A stretch of 64,000 nt of DNA from Ornithinimicrobium murale (lineage in GTDB: Bacteria > Actinomycetota > Actinomycetes > Actinomycetales > Dermatophilaceae): positions 30,583 through 94,582 of the forward strand of contig NZ_QLVD01000005.1 of the NCBI RefSeq assembly GCF_003352835.1, read 5' to 3'. A program made the position numbers and the translations under genes. Below are positions 40,380 to 48,112 of this stretch, piece by piece. Under the pieces are notes generated by a model. That model had not been told where the DNA came from, did not search any database, and worked only from the letters and a program-made list of their open reading frames with translations. The first letter of the stretch is position 1; each line of letters begins with the position of its first letter.

Positions 40380-41414
40380 TCAGCGACCGTCCCCGGACCC
40401 TGGCGGCGCGTCACCGGGGCCGTCGCGGAACAGGTCATCGGGGCCATCGCCGGCCCGGTCGTCGTAGGGCTCGCGCTGGGCCGCGTCGAGGCGCCGGTTC
40501 CGTGCCGAGGTGGCCGCGAACGCGAGGATGCCGAGCAGCGCCAGGATGCCGACGGCCCAGGCCCAGGGCGGTATGCCGACGCTCGAGTCCTCGTCCGGGT
40601 CCGCCTCATCGGGGGTCTCCGAGGGCGGTGCCTCGGTGGTCTCCTCGGCCTCGTCGGTGGAGTCCTCGGTCGCGGTTGCGGTGGGTCCTGCGGTGGTCTC
40701 GCCCGTCGGTGCCGCGGTGTCTTCGGTGGTCGCGTCGTCGGTCGGTGCCTCGGACGTCGGCGCGGCGGTGTCCTCCTCGGTCGGCTCGTCCGTGGCGCCC
40801 GTAGTCGGCTCCTGCGTGGGCTGGTCGGTCGGAGGGGCGAGGACCGGTTGCCCGATCGGGATGACGGGGATCTGGATCGGCTCATCGGCAGCCAGCTGCT
40901 CCGGGCTCGGCTCAGCGATCTCCTCGCTGCACCCCGACTCCGGGAAGCCGGCCAGGCCGCACACCATGGTGTTCTCGTCGGTGCGAACGTCGGGAACCAC
41001 CTGGCGCACCAGGTCCAGGGTGGTCGCGTCGGGCTCGGCGAGGACGCACTGGGCGCCCGGAGCCGGCGGGGTCTGGCCCTCGGGGGCGTCGACGTCCCGT
41101 CCCGGGTCGATGACCAGCGCGATCCGCTTGCTGCCATCCTCCGCGGGCACGTCGGCGCACACCTCATCGAACTCCAGCACATCGCGGGGTGCCCGGATCT
41201 CGTCGCCGGAGGACACCGCGAACCGCAGTCCCTGCACCGTCCCGTCGTCGGGCACGGTGGTGCCCGCGCCCTCGACCGCGAAGGCCCACTCGCCGTCCAC
41301 CAGCTGGTAGTAACCCCAGAACTGGTAGCCCGCGGCGTGCGCCGGCAACGCGGCGGCCAGCAGGGCGACCGAGGCGGCCGCGAGCGCGGCGGTCGTGCGG
41401 TGCAGACGACTCAT
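40380..41414 (-). CDS. SCO2322-family secreted/anchored protein
   Basis: 344 aa. Signal peptide (TAALAAASVALLAAALPAHA), then a domain of about 150 residues starting AAGYQFWGYYQLVDGEWAFAVEGAG, followed by VQGLRFAVSSGDEIRAPR, with three cysteines. A long Thr/Glu/Asp/Pro linker is followed by a C-terminal helix (IPPWAWAVGILALLGILAFAA) and an Arg-containing tail. This is the architecture of the SCO2322 family, known beside ECF-type transporter genes in Streptomyces. Extracytoplasmic, membrane-tethered; function unknown. Here it is followed by cobU, compatible with a cobalt/cobalamin association, but only by proximity. Confidence 0.8.
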   Translation of the reverse strand: MSRLHRTTAALAAASVALLAAALPAHAAGYQFWGYYQLVDGEWAFAVEGAGTTVPDDGTVQGLRFAVSSGDEIRAPRDVLEFDEVCADVPAEDGSKRIALVIDPGRDVDAPEGQTPPAPGAQCVLAEPDATTLDLVRQVVPDVRTDENTMVCGLAGFPESGCSEEIAEPSPEQLAADEPIQIPVIPIGQPVLAPPTDQPTQEPTTGATDEPTEEDTAAPTSEAPTDDATTEDTAAPTGETTAGPTATATEDSTDEAEETTEAPPSETPDEADPDEDSSVGIPPWAWAVGILALLGILAFAATSARNRRLDAAQREPYDDRAGDGPDDLFRDGPGDAPPGSGDGR

Positions 41415-41440
41415 CCCCCCACCGTAGCGAGGGGGGTCGC

Positions 41441-42028
41441 TCAGTTCCTGCCGCCGAGCAGCCCACCGAGCAGGTCGTCCAGGCCGAAGCCGCCGGACCC
41501 GCCAGAGGACTTGCCCAGTGCACCGCCGAGCAGGTCGCCCAGGAGGTCGCCGACGCCACCCTGGCCGGTGGGCTGGCCCTGCTTCGGGCTGTCGCCACCG
41601 AGGGCGTCACCGACTGCGCCGCCGAGACCGCCGCTGCCGCTGAGCCTGCGGGCCAGCCAGGACAGCACGATGGGGGCCAGGATGGGGAGCAGCTTCTTGA
41701 TCAGGCCGCTGCTGGCGCCGCCGCCGAGCCCGCCCAGCTGGTTGACGACGTCCTCGCTCTGGTTGCCGAAGATGTGGTGCACGATCTTGGCGCCGTCGTC
41801 GGTGTCGATGCTCGACGGGTCACTCACCGGATCGCGATCGGTGTGGTCGCCGAGTGCGCCGGTCAGGGCTGCAGCGCCCTCGGGCTGCTGCGCGTTGGCG
41901 CTCAGGCCACCCACCAGGGCTGGCAGGGCCTGGCGGACGGCCTGCTCGACCTCAGCCTCGTCGGCTCCCACCTGCTGCGCGAGCCGGGAGATCGGGATCT
42001 CGGACAGCAACTCGTCGTACTGGCTCAT
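41441..42028 (-). CDS. DUF937 protein
   Basis: 195 aa from ATG 42028 with AAGGGTGG upstream. MSQYDELLSEIPISRLAQQVGADEAEVEQAVRQALPALVGGLSANA is the DUF937 pattern (helical repeats as in YidB). The C-terminal part contains the low-complexity segments LGGLGGGASSGLIKKLLPILAP and repeated GGVGDLLGDLLGGALGK. Role unknown; YidB-like proteins may contribute to envelope or mechanosensitive functions. Likely single gene. Confidence 0.85.
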   Translation of the reverse strand: MSQYDELLSEIPISRLAQQVGADEAEVEQAVRQALPALVGGLSANAQQPEGAAALTGALGDHTDRDPVSDPSSIDTDDGAKIVHHIFGNQSEDVVNQLGGLGGGASSGLIKKLLPILAPIVLSWLARRLSGSGGLGGAVGDALGGDSPKQGQPTGQGGVGDLLGDLLGGALGKSSGGSGGFGLDDLLGGLLGGRN

Positions 42029-42119
42029 CGGGTCCACCCTTCGGGTCCTCGGTCCCCGCCGGACCGATCGGTGGCACGAGAGTAGAGCACAGCGGGGGAT
42101 CTGTGCCTAGGGTGGAGTT

Positions 42120-42341
42120 ATGAGTGATGTGTTCACGTGGCGATACGGCGACGAGACCGGGGCGACGATCCCCGACCTGGGGCTCACCGGGGTGGCCTTC
42201 CCCACCCAGGCCGACGCGGAGGCCTGGCTCTCCGACGAGTGGCACACGCTGGCCGATGCCGGCGTGAAGTCGGTGACCCTGCTCAACGGGGACCACGAGG
42301 TCTACGGCCCGATGAGCCTGAGCCCGGCGGACATCGAGTAG
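42120..42341 (+). CDS. Small hypothetical protein
   Basis: 73 aa, acidic: FTWRYGDETGATIPDLGL, FPTQADAEAWLSDEWHTLADAGVKSVTLLNGDHEVYGPMSL. This pattern appears in short actinobacterial proteins of unknown function. TAGGGT (42108-42113) is six bases before the ATG, so translation is probably leaderless. Two GTCGAGTAG(T/C)-type repeats (42335-42372) and a terminator follow it. Confidence 0.75.
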   Translation: MSDVFTWRYGDETGATIPDLGLTGVAFPTQADAEAWLSDEWHTLADAGVKSVTLLNGDHEVYGPMSLSPADIE

Positions 42342-42380
42342 TCGAGCAACCGGGTCGAGTAGTTGAGCAACCGCTCGGGT

Positions 42381-42404
42381 GAGGTGCCGGCGGACCGGCA
42401 CCTC
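42381..42404. terminator. Bidirectional terminator
   Basis: GAGGTGCCGG and CCGGCACCTC form a perfect 10-bp stem with a 4-base loop, between the small gene and the convergent DUF3043 gene. Confidence 0.8.
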
Positions 42405-42414
42405 GGCATACCGG

Positions 42415-43005
42415 TCAGCGGCGGTGCACGACCACCGGCTCGCCGCGCTTGATCTGCGGGCGGGGGACGCGCGACATCCGCATCTGCAGGGAGCGGAGCG
42501 CGACATACCAGGCGATGCCACGGGTGTGCGCCTCGCCGAACTCCGCGGTCACCCGCTTCTTGGCGCGTCGGCCCAGCCACCAGGCGTCCAGGACGCCGAT
42601 CGCCATCACGCCGTAGACCAGCGGCAGGATCAGCAGCTGCGCCTGCGGGTTCTGCCCGCCCAGCAGCATGGCCGCGAGCACCACGAGCATCAGCGGCAGC
42701 AGGAACTCGCCGATGTTCCACCGGGTGTCCACCATGTCGCGCAACAGGCGCTTGACCGGGCCACGGTCGCGCGGCGGGAGGAACTTCTCCTCGCCGCGCA
42801 TCATGCCCTGCCGGGCCACCTCGCGCTCGGCCCGTTGCCGGGCCTTCTGGTCGGCCTTGGCCGCCTTGCTGTTGCCGACGAGGGGACGCCGGTTGGCCGC
42901 CTCCTGATCCTTGCGCTTGGGGGTCGGGCGGTTCTTGGCGCCGGCGCGCTCCTCGGTGACGGGGGCAGGCTCGGGCTCGGCGGCGGGCTTCTTGCGGGAC
43001 AACAC
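42415..43005 (-). CDS. DUF3043 membrane protein
   Basis: 196 aa. N-terminus rich in Pro/Lys/Arg (LSRKKPAAEPEPAPVTEERAG), then the conserved block GRRPLVGNSKAAKADQKARQRAERE-like and KFLPPRDRGPVKRLLRDMVDTRWNIGEFLLP, followed by two transmembrane helices and the tail RRAKKRVTAEFGEAHTRG. Typical DUF3043; unknown function. GTG 43005; TACAGT eight bases upstream and divergent from the dipeptidase gene with 39 bases between starts. Confidence 0.88.
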   Translation of the reverse strand: MLSRKKPAAEPEPAPVTEERAGAKNRPTPKRKDQEAANRRPLVGNSKAAKADQKARQRAEREVARQGMMRGEEKFLPPRDRGPVKRLLRDMVDTRWNIGEFLLPLMLVVLAAMLLGGQNPQAQLLILPLVYGVMAIGVLDAWWLGRRAKKRVTAEFGEAHTRGIAWYVALRSLQMRMSRVPRPQIKRGEPVVVHRR

Positions 43006-43044
43006 CCCTCCACTGTATGCCGTGGGGCGGCTATCGTCGGCCAC

Positions 43045-44436
43045 GTGACTTCTCCGAACCCCACCGCCCAGAACAGCGCCTCCCCGGACGGACAGCAGGA
43101 GCGCTCCGAGGCCCTGGCGTCCCGGATCTCCGAGTTGATGCCCGGGGTCCGCAGCGACCTGGAGGCCCTGACCCGCATCCCGTCGGTGTCCCTGGACTCC
43201 TTCGACCAGCAGCACGTGGACGACTCGGCGCAGGCCGTGGCCGACCTGCTCAGCGCCGAGGGCATGGATGTGCGGATCGTCCGCGAGGGCGGCCGTCCGG
43301 CAGTCATCGGGCACCTGCCGGGGCCCGAGGGGGCGCCGACCGTGCTGCTCTACGCCCATCACGACGTGCAGCCTCCCGGAGACCAGGCTGACTGGGACAC
43401 ACCGATCTTCGAGCCGACCGAGGTCGCCGGGCGGCTCTATGCGCGTGGCGTCGCCGACGACAAGGCCGGCGTGCTGGCCCACGTCGCCGCCCTGCGCGCG
43501 CACGGTGGCAAGCCGCCGGTGAGCGTCACCGTCTTCGTGGAGGGTGAGGAGGAGATCGCCTCCGAGTCGCTGCCGGCGATCCTGGAGAAGCACGGGGACA
43601 GCCTCCGGGCCGATGCGATCGTGCTCGCGGACAGCCAGAACTGGGAGATCGGCGTCCCGGCACTGACCACCACGCTGCGCGGCCTGGTCCGTGTCGTCGT
43701 CGAGGTCCGGGCACTGGACCACGGCGTGCACTCCGGGATGTTCGGCGGGCCGGTGCCGGACGGGCTGACCGCCCTGGCCCGGCTGCTGGCCACGCTGCAC
43801 GACGAGGCGGGTGACGTCGCCATCGCGGGCCTGAAGAGCTCGGAGGCGGCCGACCTGGACTACCCGGAGTCCAAGCTGCGTGCCGAGTCGGGCCTGTCCG
43901 AGGGGGTCCAGCCGATCGGCACCGGCTCGATCCTGTCGCGGATGTGGACCAAGCCGTCGATGACCGTGATCGGCATCGACGCGCCGAGCGTCGCGACCGC
44001 TGCCAACCTGCTCACCCCGGTCGGCCGCGCCAAGCTGTCCATGCGGATCCACCCCGCGGAGGTGCCGGGCGCCGCCTACGAGTTGTTGAAGAAGCACCTG
44101 GAGGACAACGCGCCGTGGGGGTGCCAGGTCACGGTCACCCTGGACGATGAGGGTCCCGGGTTCGCAGCGGACGCGCAGGGCCCCGTCTACGACGCGGCCC
44201 GCAGCGCCTTCCAGGAGGCCTGGGACGGCACCGAGCCGGTCGACATCGGCGTGGGCGGCTCCATCCCGTTCGTGGCCTCCTTCGCCGAGCGGTTCCCGGA
44301 CGCCGCGATCCTGGTGACCGGCGTGGAGGACCCGGACACCCGGGCCCACGCCGCCAACGAGAGCCTGCACCTGGCCGAGTTCGAACGCGTCTGCCTCGCC
44401 GAGGCACTCCTACTAGAGAGGTTGGGCAATGGCTGA
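43045..44436 (+). CDS. M20 family dipeptidase
   Basis: 463 aa. Metal ligands of M20 are in order: LLYAHHDVQPPGD, GVADDKAGVLAHVAAL, VFVEGEEEIASES (catalytic and ligand glutamates), and VLADSQNWE; the lid/dimerisation domain (LRGLVRVVVEVRALDHGVHSG) follows, and the last ligand is in HAANESLHL. Predicted cytoplasmic dipeptidase or carboxypeptidase of the PepV/CNDP type. TATCGT (43032-43037) lies seven bases before GTG 43045 so it is probably leaderless. It overlaps the next start by eight bases. Confidence 0.93.
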   Translation: MTSPNPTAQNSASPDGQQERSEALASRISELMPGVRSDLEALTRIPSVSLDSFDQQHVDDSAQAVADLLSAEGMDVRIVREGGRPAVIGHLPGPEGAPTVLLYAHHDVQPPGDQADWDTPIFEPTEVAGRLYARGVADDKAGVLAHVAALRAHGGKPPVSVTVFVEGEEEIASESLPAILEKHGDSLRADAIVLADSQNWEIGVPALTTTLRGLVRVVVEVRALDHGVHSGMFGGPVPDGLTALARLLATLHDEAGDVAIAGLKSSEAADLDYPESKLRAESGLSEGVQPIGTGSILSRMWTKPSMTVIGIDAPSVATAANLLTPVGRAKLSMRIHPAEVPGAAYELLKKHLEDNAPWGCQVTVTLDDEGPGFAADAQGPVYDAARSAFQEAWDGTEPVDIGVGGSIPFVASFAERFPDAAILVTGVEDPDTRAHAANESLHLAEFERVCLAEALLLERLGNG

Positions 44437-45427
44437 CCAGGGAAAGTACGTCGAGAAGTCCTACCAGCGCGACACCCGCTACATCCCGACGCGGATCACC
44501 GCCGACGGGCGGGACGGGTTCCCGGTCGAGGCGGGTCGCTACCGCCTGGCCGTCAGTCGGGCGTGCCCGTGGGCGCACCGCACGATCATCGTGCGCCGGC
44601 TGCTCGGGCTCGAGCCGGTGCTCTCGATGGCGGTCGCCGGCCCGACCCACGACGCCGACAGCTGGACCTTCGACCTGGACCCCGGTGGGGTCGACCCGGT
44701 GCTGGGCATCCCGCGCCTGAAGGATGCCTACGAGGCCCGGCCGGACGGCTACAAGCCGGGCGTGACGGTGCCGGCCATCGTGGACACCACGACCGGCCAG
44801 GTCGTCACCAACAACTTCCCGCAGATCACCCTCGACTTCTCCACGCAGTGGTCACAGTTCCACCGTGAGGGGGCGCCGGACCTCTACCCCGAGGCGCTGC
44901 GCGCAGAGATCGACGAGGTCGCCGAGCTGGTCTATCGGGACGTCAACAACGGCGTCTACCGGTGCGGGTTCGCCGGCGAGCAGGAGTCCTACGAGCAGGC
45001 CTACGACCGGCTGTTCTCCCGCCTGGACTGGCTCAGCGAGCGCCTGGCCGGTCAGCGCTACCTGGTCGGGGACACCATCACCGAGGCCGACATCCGGCTG
45101 TTCACGACCCTGGTGCGCTTCGACGCCGTCTATCACGGCCACTTCAAGTGCAACCGCTCCAAGCTGAGCGAGATGCCGGTGCTGTGGGGCTATGCCCGGG
45201 ACCTGTTCCAGACGCCCGGCTTCGGCGACACGGTCAACTTCGACCACATCAAGAGCCATTACTACGAGGTGCACCTGGACATCAACCCGACCGGCATCGT
45301 GCCCAAGGGGCCGGACCCCTCGGGGTGGCTCTCCGACCACGGGCGCGAGGCGCTGGGCGGGTCGCCCTTCGGTGCGGGCACGGCGCCCGGCCCGGTGGCC
45401 GCGGGTGAGGAGGTCCCGTCGCTGTGA
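44429..45427 (+). CDS. Glutathionyl-hydroquinone reductase-type GST (Xi class)
   Basis: 332 aa. SRACPWAHRTIIVRRLLGLE carries the catalytic cysteine motif CPWAH of Xi-class transferases (YqjG/EcmA). Further hallmarks are NNFPQITLDF, NGVYRCGFA, YLVGDTITEADIRLFTTLVRFDAVYHGHFKCN and HIKSHYYEVHLDINPTGIVP. These enzymes reduce thiol-quinone adducts; in an actinobacterium lacking glutathione, mycothiol is the probable cofactor, which is inference. It overlaps the dipeptidase end by eight bases and the exporter start by four, forming a compact operon. Confidence 0.9.
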   Translation: MADQGKYVEKSYQRDTRYIPTRITADGRDGFPVEAGRYRLAVSRACPWAHRTIIVRRLLGLEPVLSMAVAGPTHDADSWTFDLDPGGVDPVLGIPRLKDAYEARPDGYKPGVTVPAIVDTTTGQVVTNNFPQITLDFSTQWSQFHREGAPDLYPEALRAEIDEVAELVYRDVNNGVYRCGFAGEQESYEQAYDRLFSRLDWLSERLAGQRYLVGDTITEADIRLFTTLVRFDAVYHGHFKCNRSKLSEMPVLWGYARDLFQTPGFGDTVNFDHIKSHYYEVHLDINPTGIVPKGPDPSGWLSDHGREALGGSPFGAGTAPGPVAAGEEVPSL

Positions 45428-46359
45428 CCACCACCTCTGGCGGCACCCGGGACCTGACCTGGGTGGTCGCGCTCGCCGCCTGTTTCTGGGGCACCTCTGC
45501 GCTGATGCGCGACCCGCTGGCCCAGGCGCTGGACGCGGCCACCATCGTGATGTGGGAGCACCTCGTCCTGGTGCTCGTGCTGTCCCCGTGGCTGCTGCCT
45601 GCCCTGCGCCGTTGGGCGCAGGCGCCGCCGCGCGTGCGGGTGGGCGCCGTCGTCATCGGTGCCGGGTCCTCGGCCCTGGCCACGACGCTGTTCACGGCCG
45701 CCTTCCGGCTGGGTGACCCGGTCACCCCGCAGATCCTGCAGAAGCTGCAGCCCCTGATCGCGATCCTGCTCGCCGCGCTGATCCTGGGGGAGCGCCTGCG
45801 ACCGCGCTTCTGGTGGTTCGCCGTGCCGGCGCTGGTGGGCACCTGGCTGATGACCTTCGCCGACCCGTTCGCGGTGAGCATCGGCAGTGCCGAGGCGGCG
45901 CTGCTGGCCCTGGGCGCGGCGACTCTCTGGGGCGCCGGCACCGTGCTGGGGCGCCTGGTCGACGGACATCTCGGCCCTCGGGACACCCTGGCCCTGCGCT
46001 TCGGCTTCGGCCTGCCCGCGGCCGCGGTGATCGTGCTGCTGACCGGCTCCGGATGGGCCATGCCGCTGGGGCAGGTGCCGATGCTGCTGCTCCTGGCACT
46101 GGTGCCGGGAGCGTTGGCGCTGGGCCTCTACTACGTGGGTCTGCGGCGCACGGCGGCCGCCCGCGCGACGCTGGCCGAGCTGATGTTCCCGGTCACGTCG
46201 GTGCTGGTGGGCGTGACCCTGCTCGACGCGACGTTGACCTGGAGCCGTTGGCTCGGGGTGCTGATCGTGGTCGTCTCGGTCACTGGCCTGGTGCTGCACG
46301 AGGCACGTGCCCGCCGCACCGGAGTGGTGCAGGCCCCGTCGGTGGCGTCCGTGCCGTGA
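45424..46359 (+). CDS. EamA/DMT-family exporter
   Basis: 311 aa with ten predicted transmembrane helices in two EamA repeats (first: DLTWVVALAACFWGTSALM; second: AEAALLALGAATLWGAGTVLGR). Typical internal motif: GDPVTPQILQKLQPLIAILLAALILGERL. Drug/metabolite exporter of the inner membrane; substrate unknown. Its GTG overlaps the GST stop (GTGA). Confidence 0.88.
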   Translation: MTTTSGGTRDLTWVVALAACFWGTSALMRDPLAQALDAATIVMWEHLVLVLVLSPWLLPALRRWAQAPPRVRVGAVVIGAGSSALATTLFTAAFRLGDPVTPQILQKLQPLIAILLAALILGERLRPRFWWFAVPALVGTWLMTFADPFAVSIGSAEAALLALGAATLWGAGTVLGRLVDGHLGPRDTLALRFGFGLPAAAVIVLLTGSGWAMPLGQVPMLLLLALVPGALALGLYYVGLRRTAAARATLAELMFPVTSVLVGVTLLDATLTWSRWLGVLIVVVSVTGLVLHEARARRTGVVQAPSVASVP

Positions 46360-46395
46360 TGGTGATGGCCTCACGTGAGGTGATGCCTGGCCAGG

Positions 46396-47694
46396 TCAGC
46401 TCGGTGACGGAGCGCTGAAACCGTTGGCCAGGTCCTCGGCCTGTCCAGCCTTGCGGAGCTCCTGCACGGTCCCGGGCACTGAGGCCGCGTAGAGCAGGAC
46501 CAGGGACACGGCCGCGCTGGTGGCGACGGCCAGGATCGGACCGGTGAGCACCTGCATGCCCCAGGAGCCGGTGATGAAGAACGGGAAGATGACGAGTGTG
46601 ACCACCGCGGACCCGAGCGCGGTCCACGACCACGCCAGCCACAGCCCATCGCGTCGCCGGCCCAGGCGCCACCAGTCGAAGAGCGTCCACACCTGACCGA
46701 TCACTCCGGCCATGGCGCAGAGCAGCGCCATGGTGACCAAGGTGTCGCCACTGAACCCGTCGGACTCCATCACCGAGCGCATGCCGCCCCCGGTCCCGCT
46801 GATGCCCGGGTTGCCGATGGGCAGCAGCATCATCCCGAACGGGGCGACCAGGGCAACCGCCTTGAGGCACCGCAGCGCCATGTTCGAGTTGGCGAGGCTG
46901 CTCGCCGGGCAGCGTCGGGCAGTCCCGCCCGGGGTGTCCCCGTGGGCCGGCCGACGCGGCTCGTCCACGTCGAGGACCCACCAGTCCCCGAGGGGGAGGG
47001 AGGCAGCCTGATCTGCGGTGGCCCGATCGAGGAGCTGGCGCGTGAGCAGAACCTCGAGGACCTCGTGACGCTCTGCAAGCAGGGACTGCTGCTCCTCCGG
47101 TGGGAGCACGCGCATCAGCCCTCCACGGGCCTGGGCGCGGGCCTCCTGCAACGTGCCGGGTCGTGAGGCGAACAGTTGCGCGCCGACGGACACGGCGGCG
47201 AGGACGACCGTGGCGAGCACTGGGGCCTTCACCACGTCGGGGAGCACGCCTCCGATCGAGGGTGATGGCGCCAGCCACACGAGCCAGAGAACCCCGACGA
47301 GGAGCGCGACCACCGAGGAGGTGAACCCGGCCAGGTCACGGTGGCGCCCCAGGTGCCACCAGGTGAGCAGCGTCCATGTCTGGCCGCTGAGGGCCAGCAC
47401 GAAGCAGACGAGCGCGAGCCACTCGAGGGATTCGCCGTAGACCATCCACGGCACCAGGCCCGGCCGCGCAATCCCGAGGGGACCCGGCGTCCCGAGGGGA
47501 GCCAGCGCAGCAAGGACGGGGGCGGCGTGCGTGATGAGTCGCACGGCTCGCACGACCCGCTCACCGCGTGCTCGGCCCCGCACGGACGGGACGTCACGCC
47601 CCAGCCGGGCCTCAAGGTCCCCGAAGGACACGCCCTTCTCGGAGGTCGCCCCGGTCGCCAGCTGCACCGCATCGCTCCGCAGGGACTCAGGCAT
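46396..47694 (-). CDS. Hypothetical membrane protein with an internal duplication
   Basis: 432 aa, about eight hydrophobic helices in two similar halves. Each half contains GQTWTLLTWWHLGRHRD or GQVWTLFDWWRLGRRRD, and a RPGTLQEARAQAR or VPGTVQELRKAGQ tail. Thus the gene arose by tandem duplication of a four-helix unit. A soluble loop with CPASSLANSN separates them. No family recognised; no nucleotide-binding site. ATG 47694 overlaps the end of a 16-codon upstream frame, probably chance. It may be a transport or sensory protein. The 290 bp upstream (47695-47984) contain nothing else that I can support except the trpL promoter. Confidence 0.6.
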   Translation of the reverse strand: MPESLRSDAVQLATGATSEKGVSFGDLEARLGRDVPSVRGRARGERVVRAVRLITHAAPVLAALAPLGTPGPLGIARPGLVPWMVYGESLEWLALVCFVLALSGQTWTLLTWWHLGRHRDLAGFTSSVVALLVGVLWLVWLAPSPSIGGVLPDVVKAPVLATVVLAAVSVGAQLFASRPGTLQEARAQARGGLMRVLPPEEQQSLLAERHEVLEVLLTRQLLDRATADQAASLPLGDWWVLDVDEPRRPAHGDTPGGTARRCPASSLANSNMALRCLKAVALVAPFGMMLLPIGNPGISGTGGGMRSVMESDGFSGDTLVTMALLCAMAGVIGQVWTLFDWWRLGRRRDGLWLAWSWTALGSAVVTLVIFPFFITGSWGMQVLTGPILAVATSAAVSLVLLYAASVPGTVQELRKAGQAEDLANGFSAPSPS

Positions 47695-47971
47695 CGTCCA
47701 ACGTCCGCCGAGTCATGTCGATCCGCTCGTCCACGCCCTCGCTCCGTTCAGTCAGGTGGCCTCACCCTGGTCACGTGAGTCTGGCACCTGCGACGCGCTG
47801 ACGTGGCCGATCGGTTCCCAGCACTCGGCCCACGGCGCCCCAGCCGATGACGGCCCCCGGCTTTCGGGTCGCCGGCTCGTGACGGCATACGGATGATCCG
47901 GGGTGCCGCATCCGTCCCGGATCTCGTGGGTGCAGTCATCCTGCTGTCGTCACGAGGTGATCAATGTTGGG

Positions 47972-47977
47972 TAGAGT
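47972..47977 (+). promoter_or_regulatory. -10 box of the leaderless trp leader transcript
   Basis: TAGAGT lies exactly seven bases before the leader ATG at 47985; transcription should start at or next to that ATG. Confidence 0.65.
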
Positions 47978-47984
47978 GGTCGGC

Positions 47985-48020
47985 ATGACATGCGTGCGCT
48001 CCTGGTGGCCCTCGACCTGA
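47985..48020 (+). CDS. trpL: Tryptophan leader peptide of trpS
   Basis: ATG-initiated 11-residue peptide MTCVRSWWPST with two consecutive Trp codons (48003-48008) and a TGA stop. It is upstream of a terminator hairpin and of trpS, with an alternative pairing (GACGGCC at 48019-48025 with GGCCGTC at 48050-48056). These are the parts of ribosome-mediated attenuation: stalling on Trp codons would favour the antiterminator. Tandem Trp in such a short ORF is unlikely by chance and the position is right. Confidence 0.85.
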   Translation: MTCVRSWWPST

Positions 48021-48046
48021 CGGCCCTGACGCACTCCTGCACTCAC

Positions 48047-48071
48047 CAAGGCCGTCCAGTGGACGGCCTTG
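48047..48071 (+). terminator. Attenuator hairpin upstream of trpS
   Basis: CAAGGCCGTCC and GGACGGCCTTG make a perfect 11-bp stem with a 3-base loop. Its left arm can instead pair with 48019-48028 overlapping the leader stop. There is no T-run. Confidence 0.85.
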
Positions 48072-48112
48072 ACCCATGTCCGGGCCCGTCCGCGGGGCGG
48101 CGGAAAGGCACC

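Noticed and set aside
39732..42028. Cobalamin riboswitch near cobU
   Set aside because: No B12-box-like sequence was seen upstream of cobU or the SCO2322-like gene.
47695..47750. 16-codon ORF overlapping the start of the duplicated membrane protein
   Set aside because: Has a stop overlap but no support other than the overlap; probably chance.
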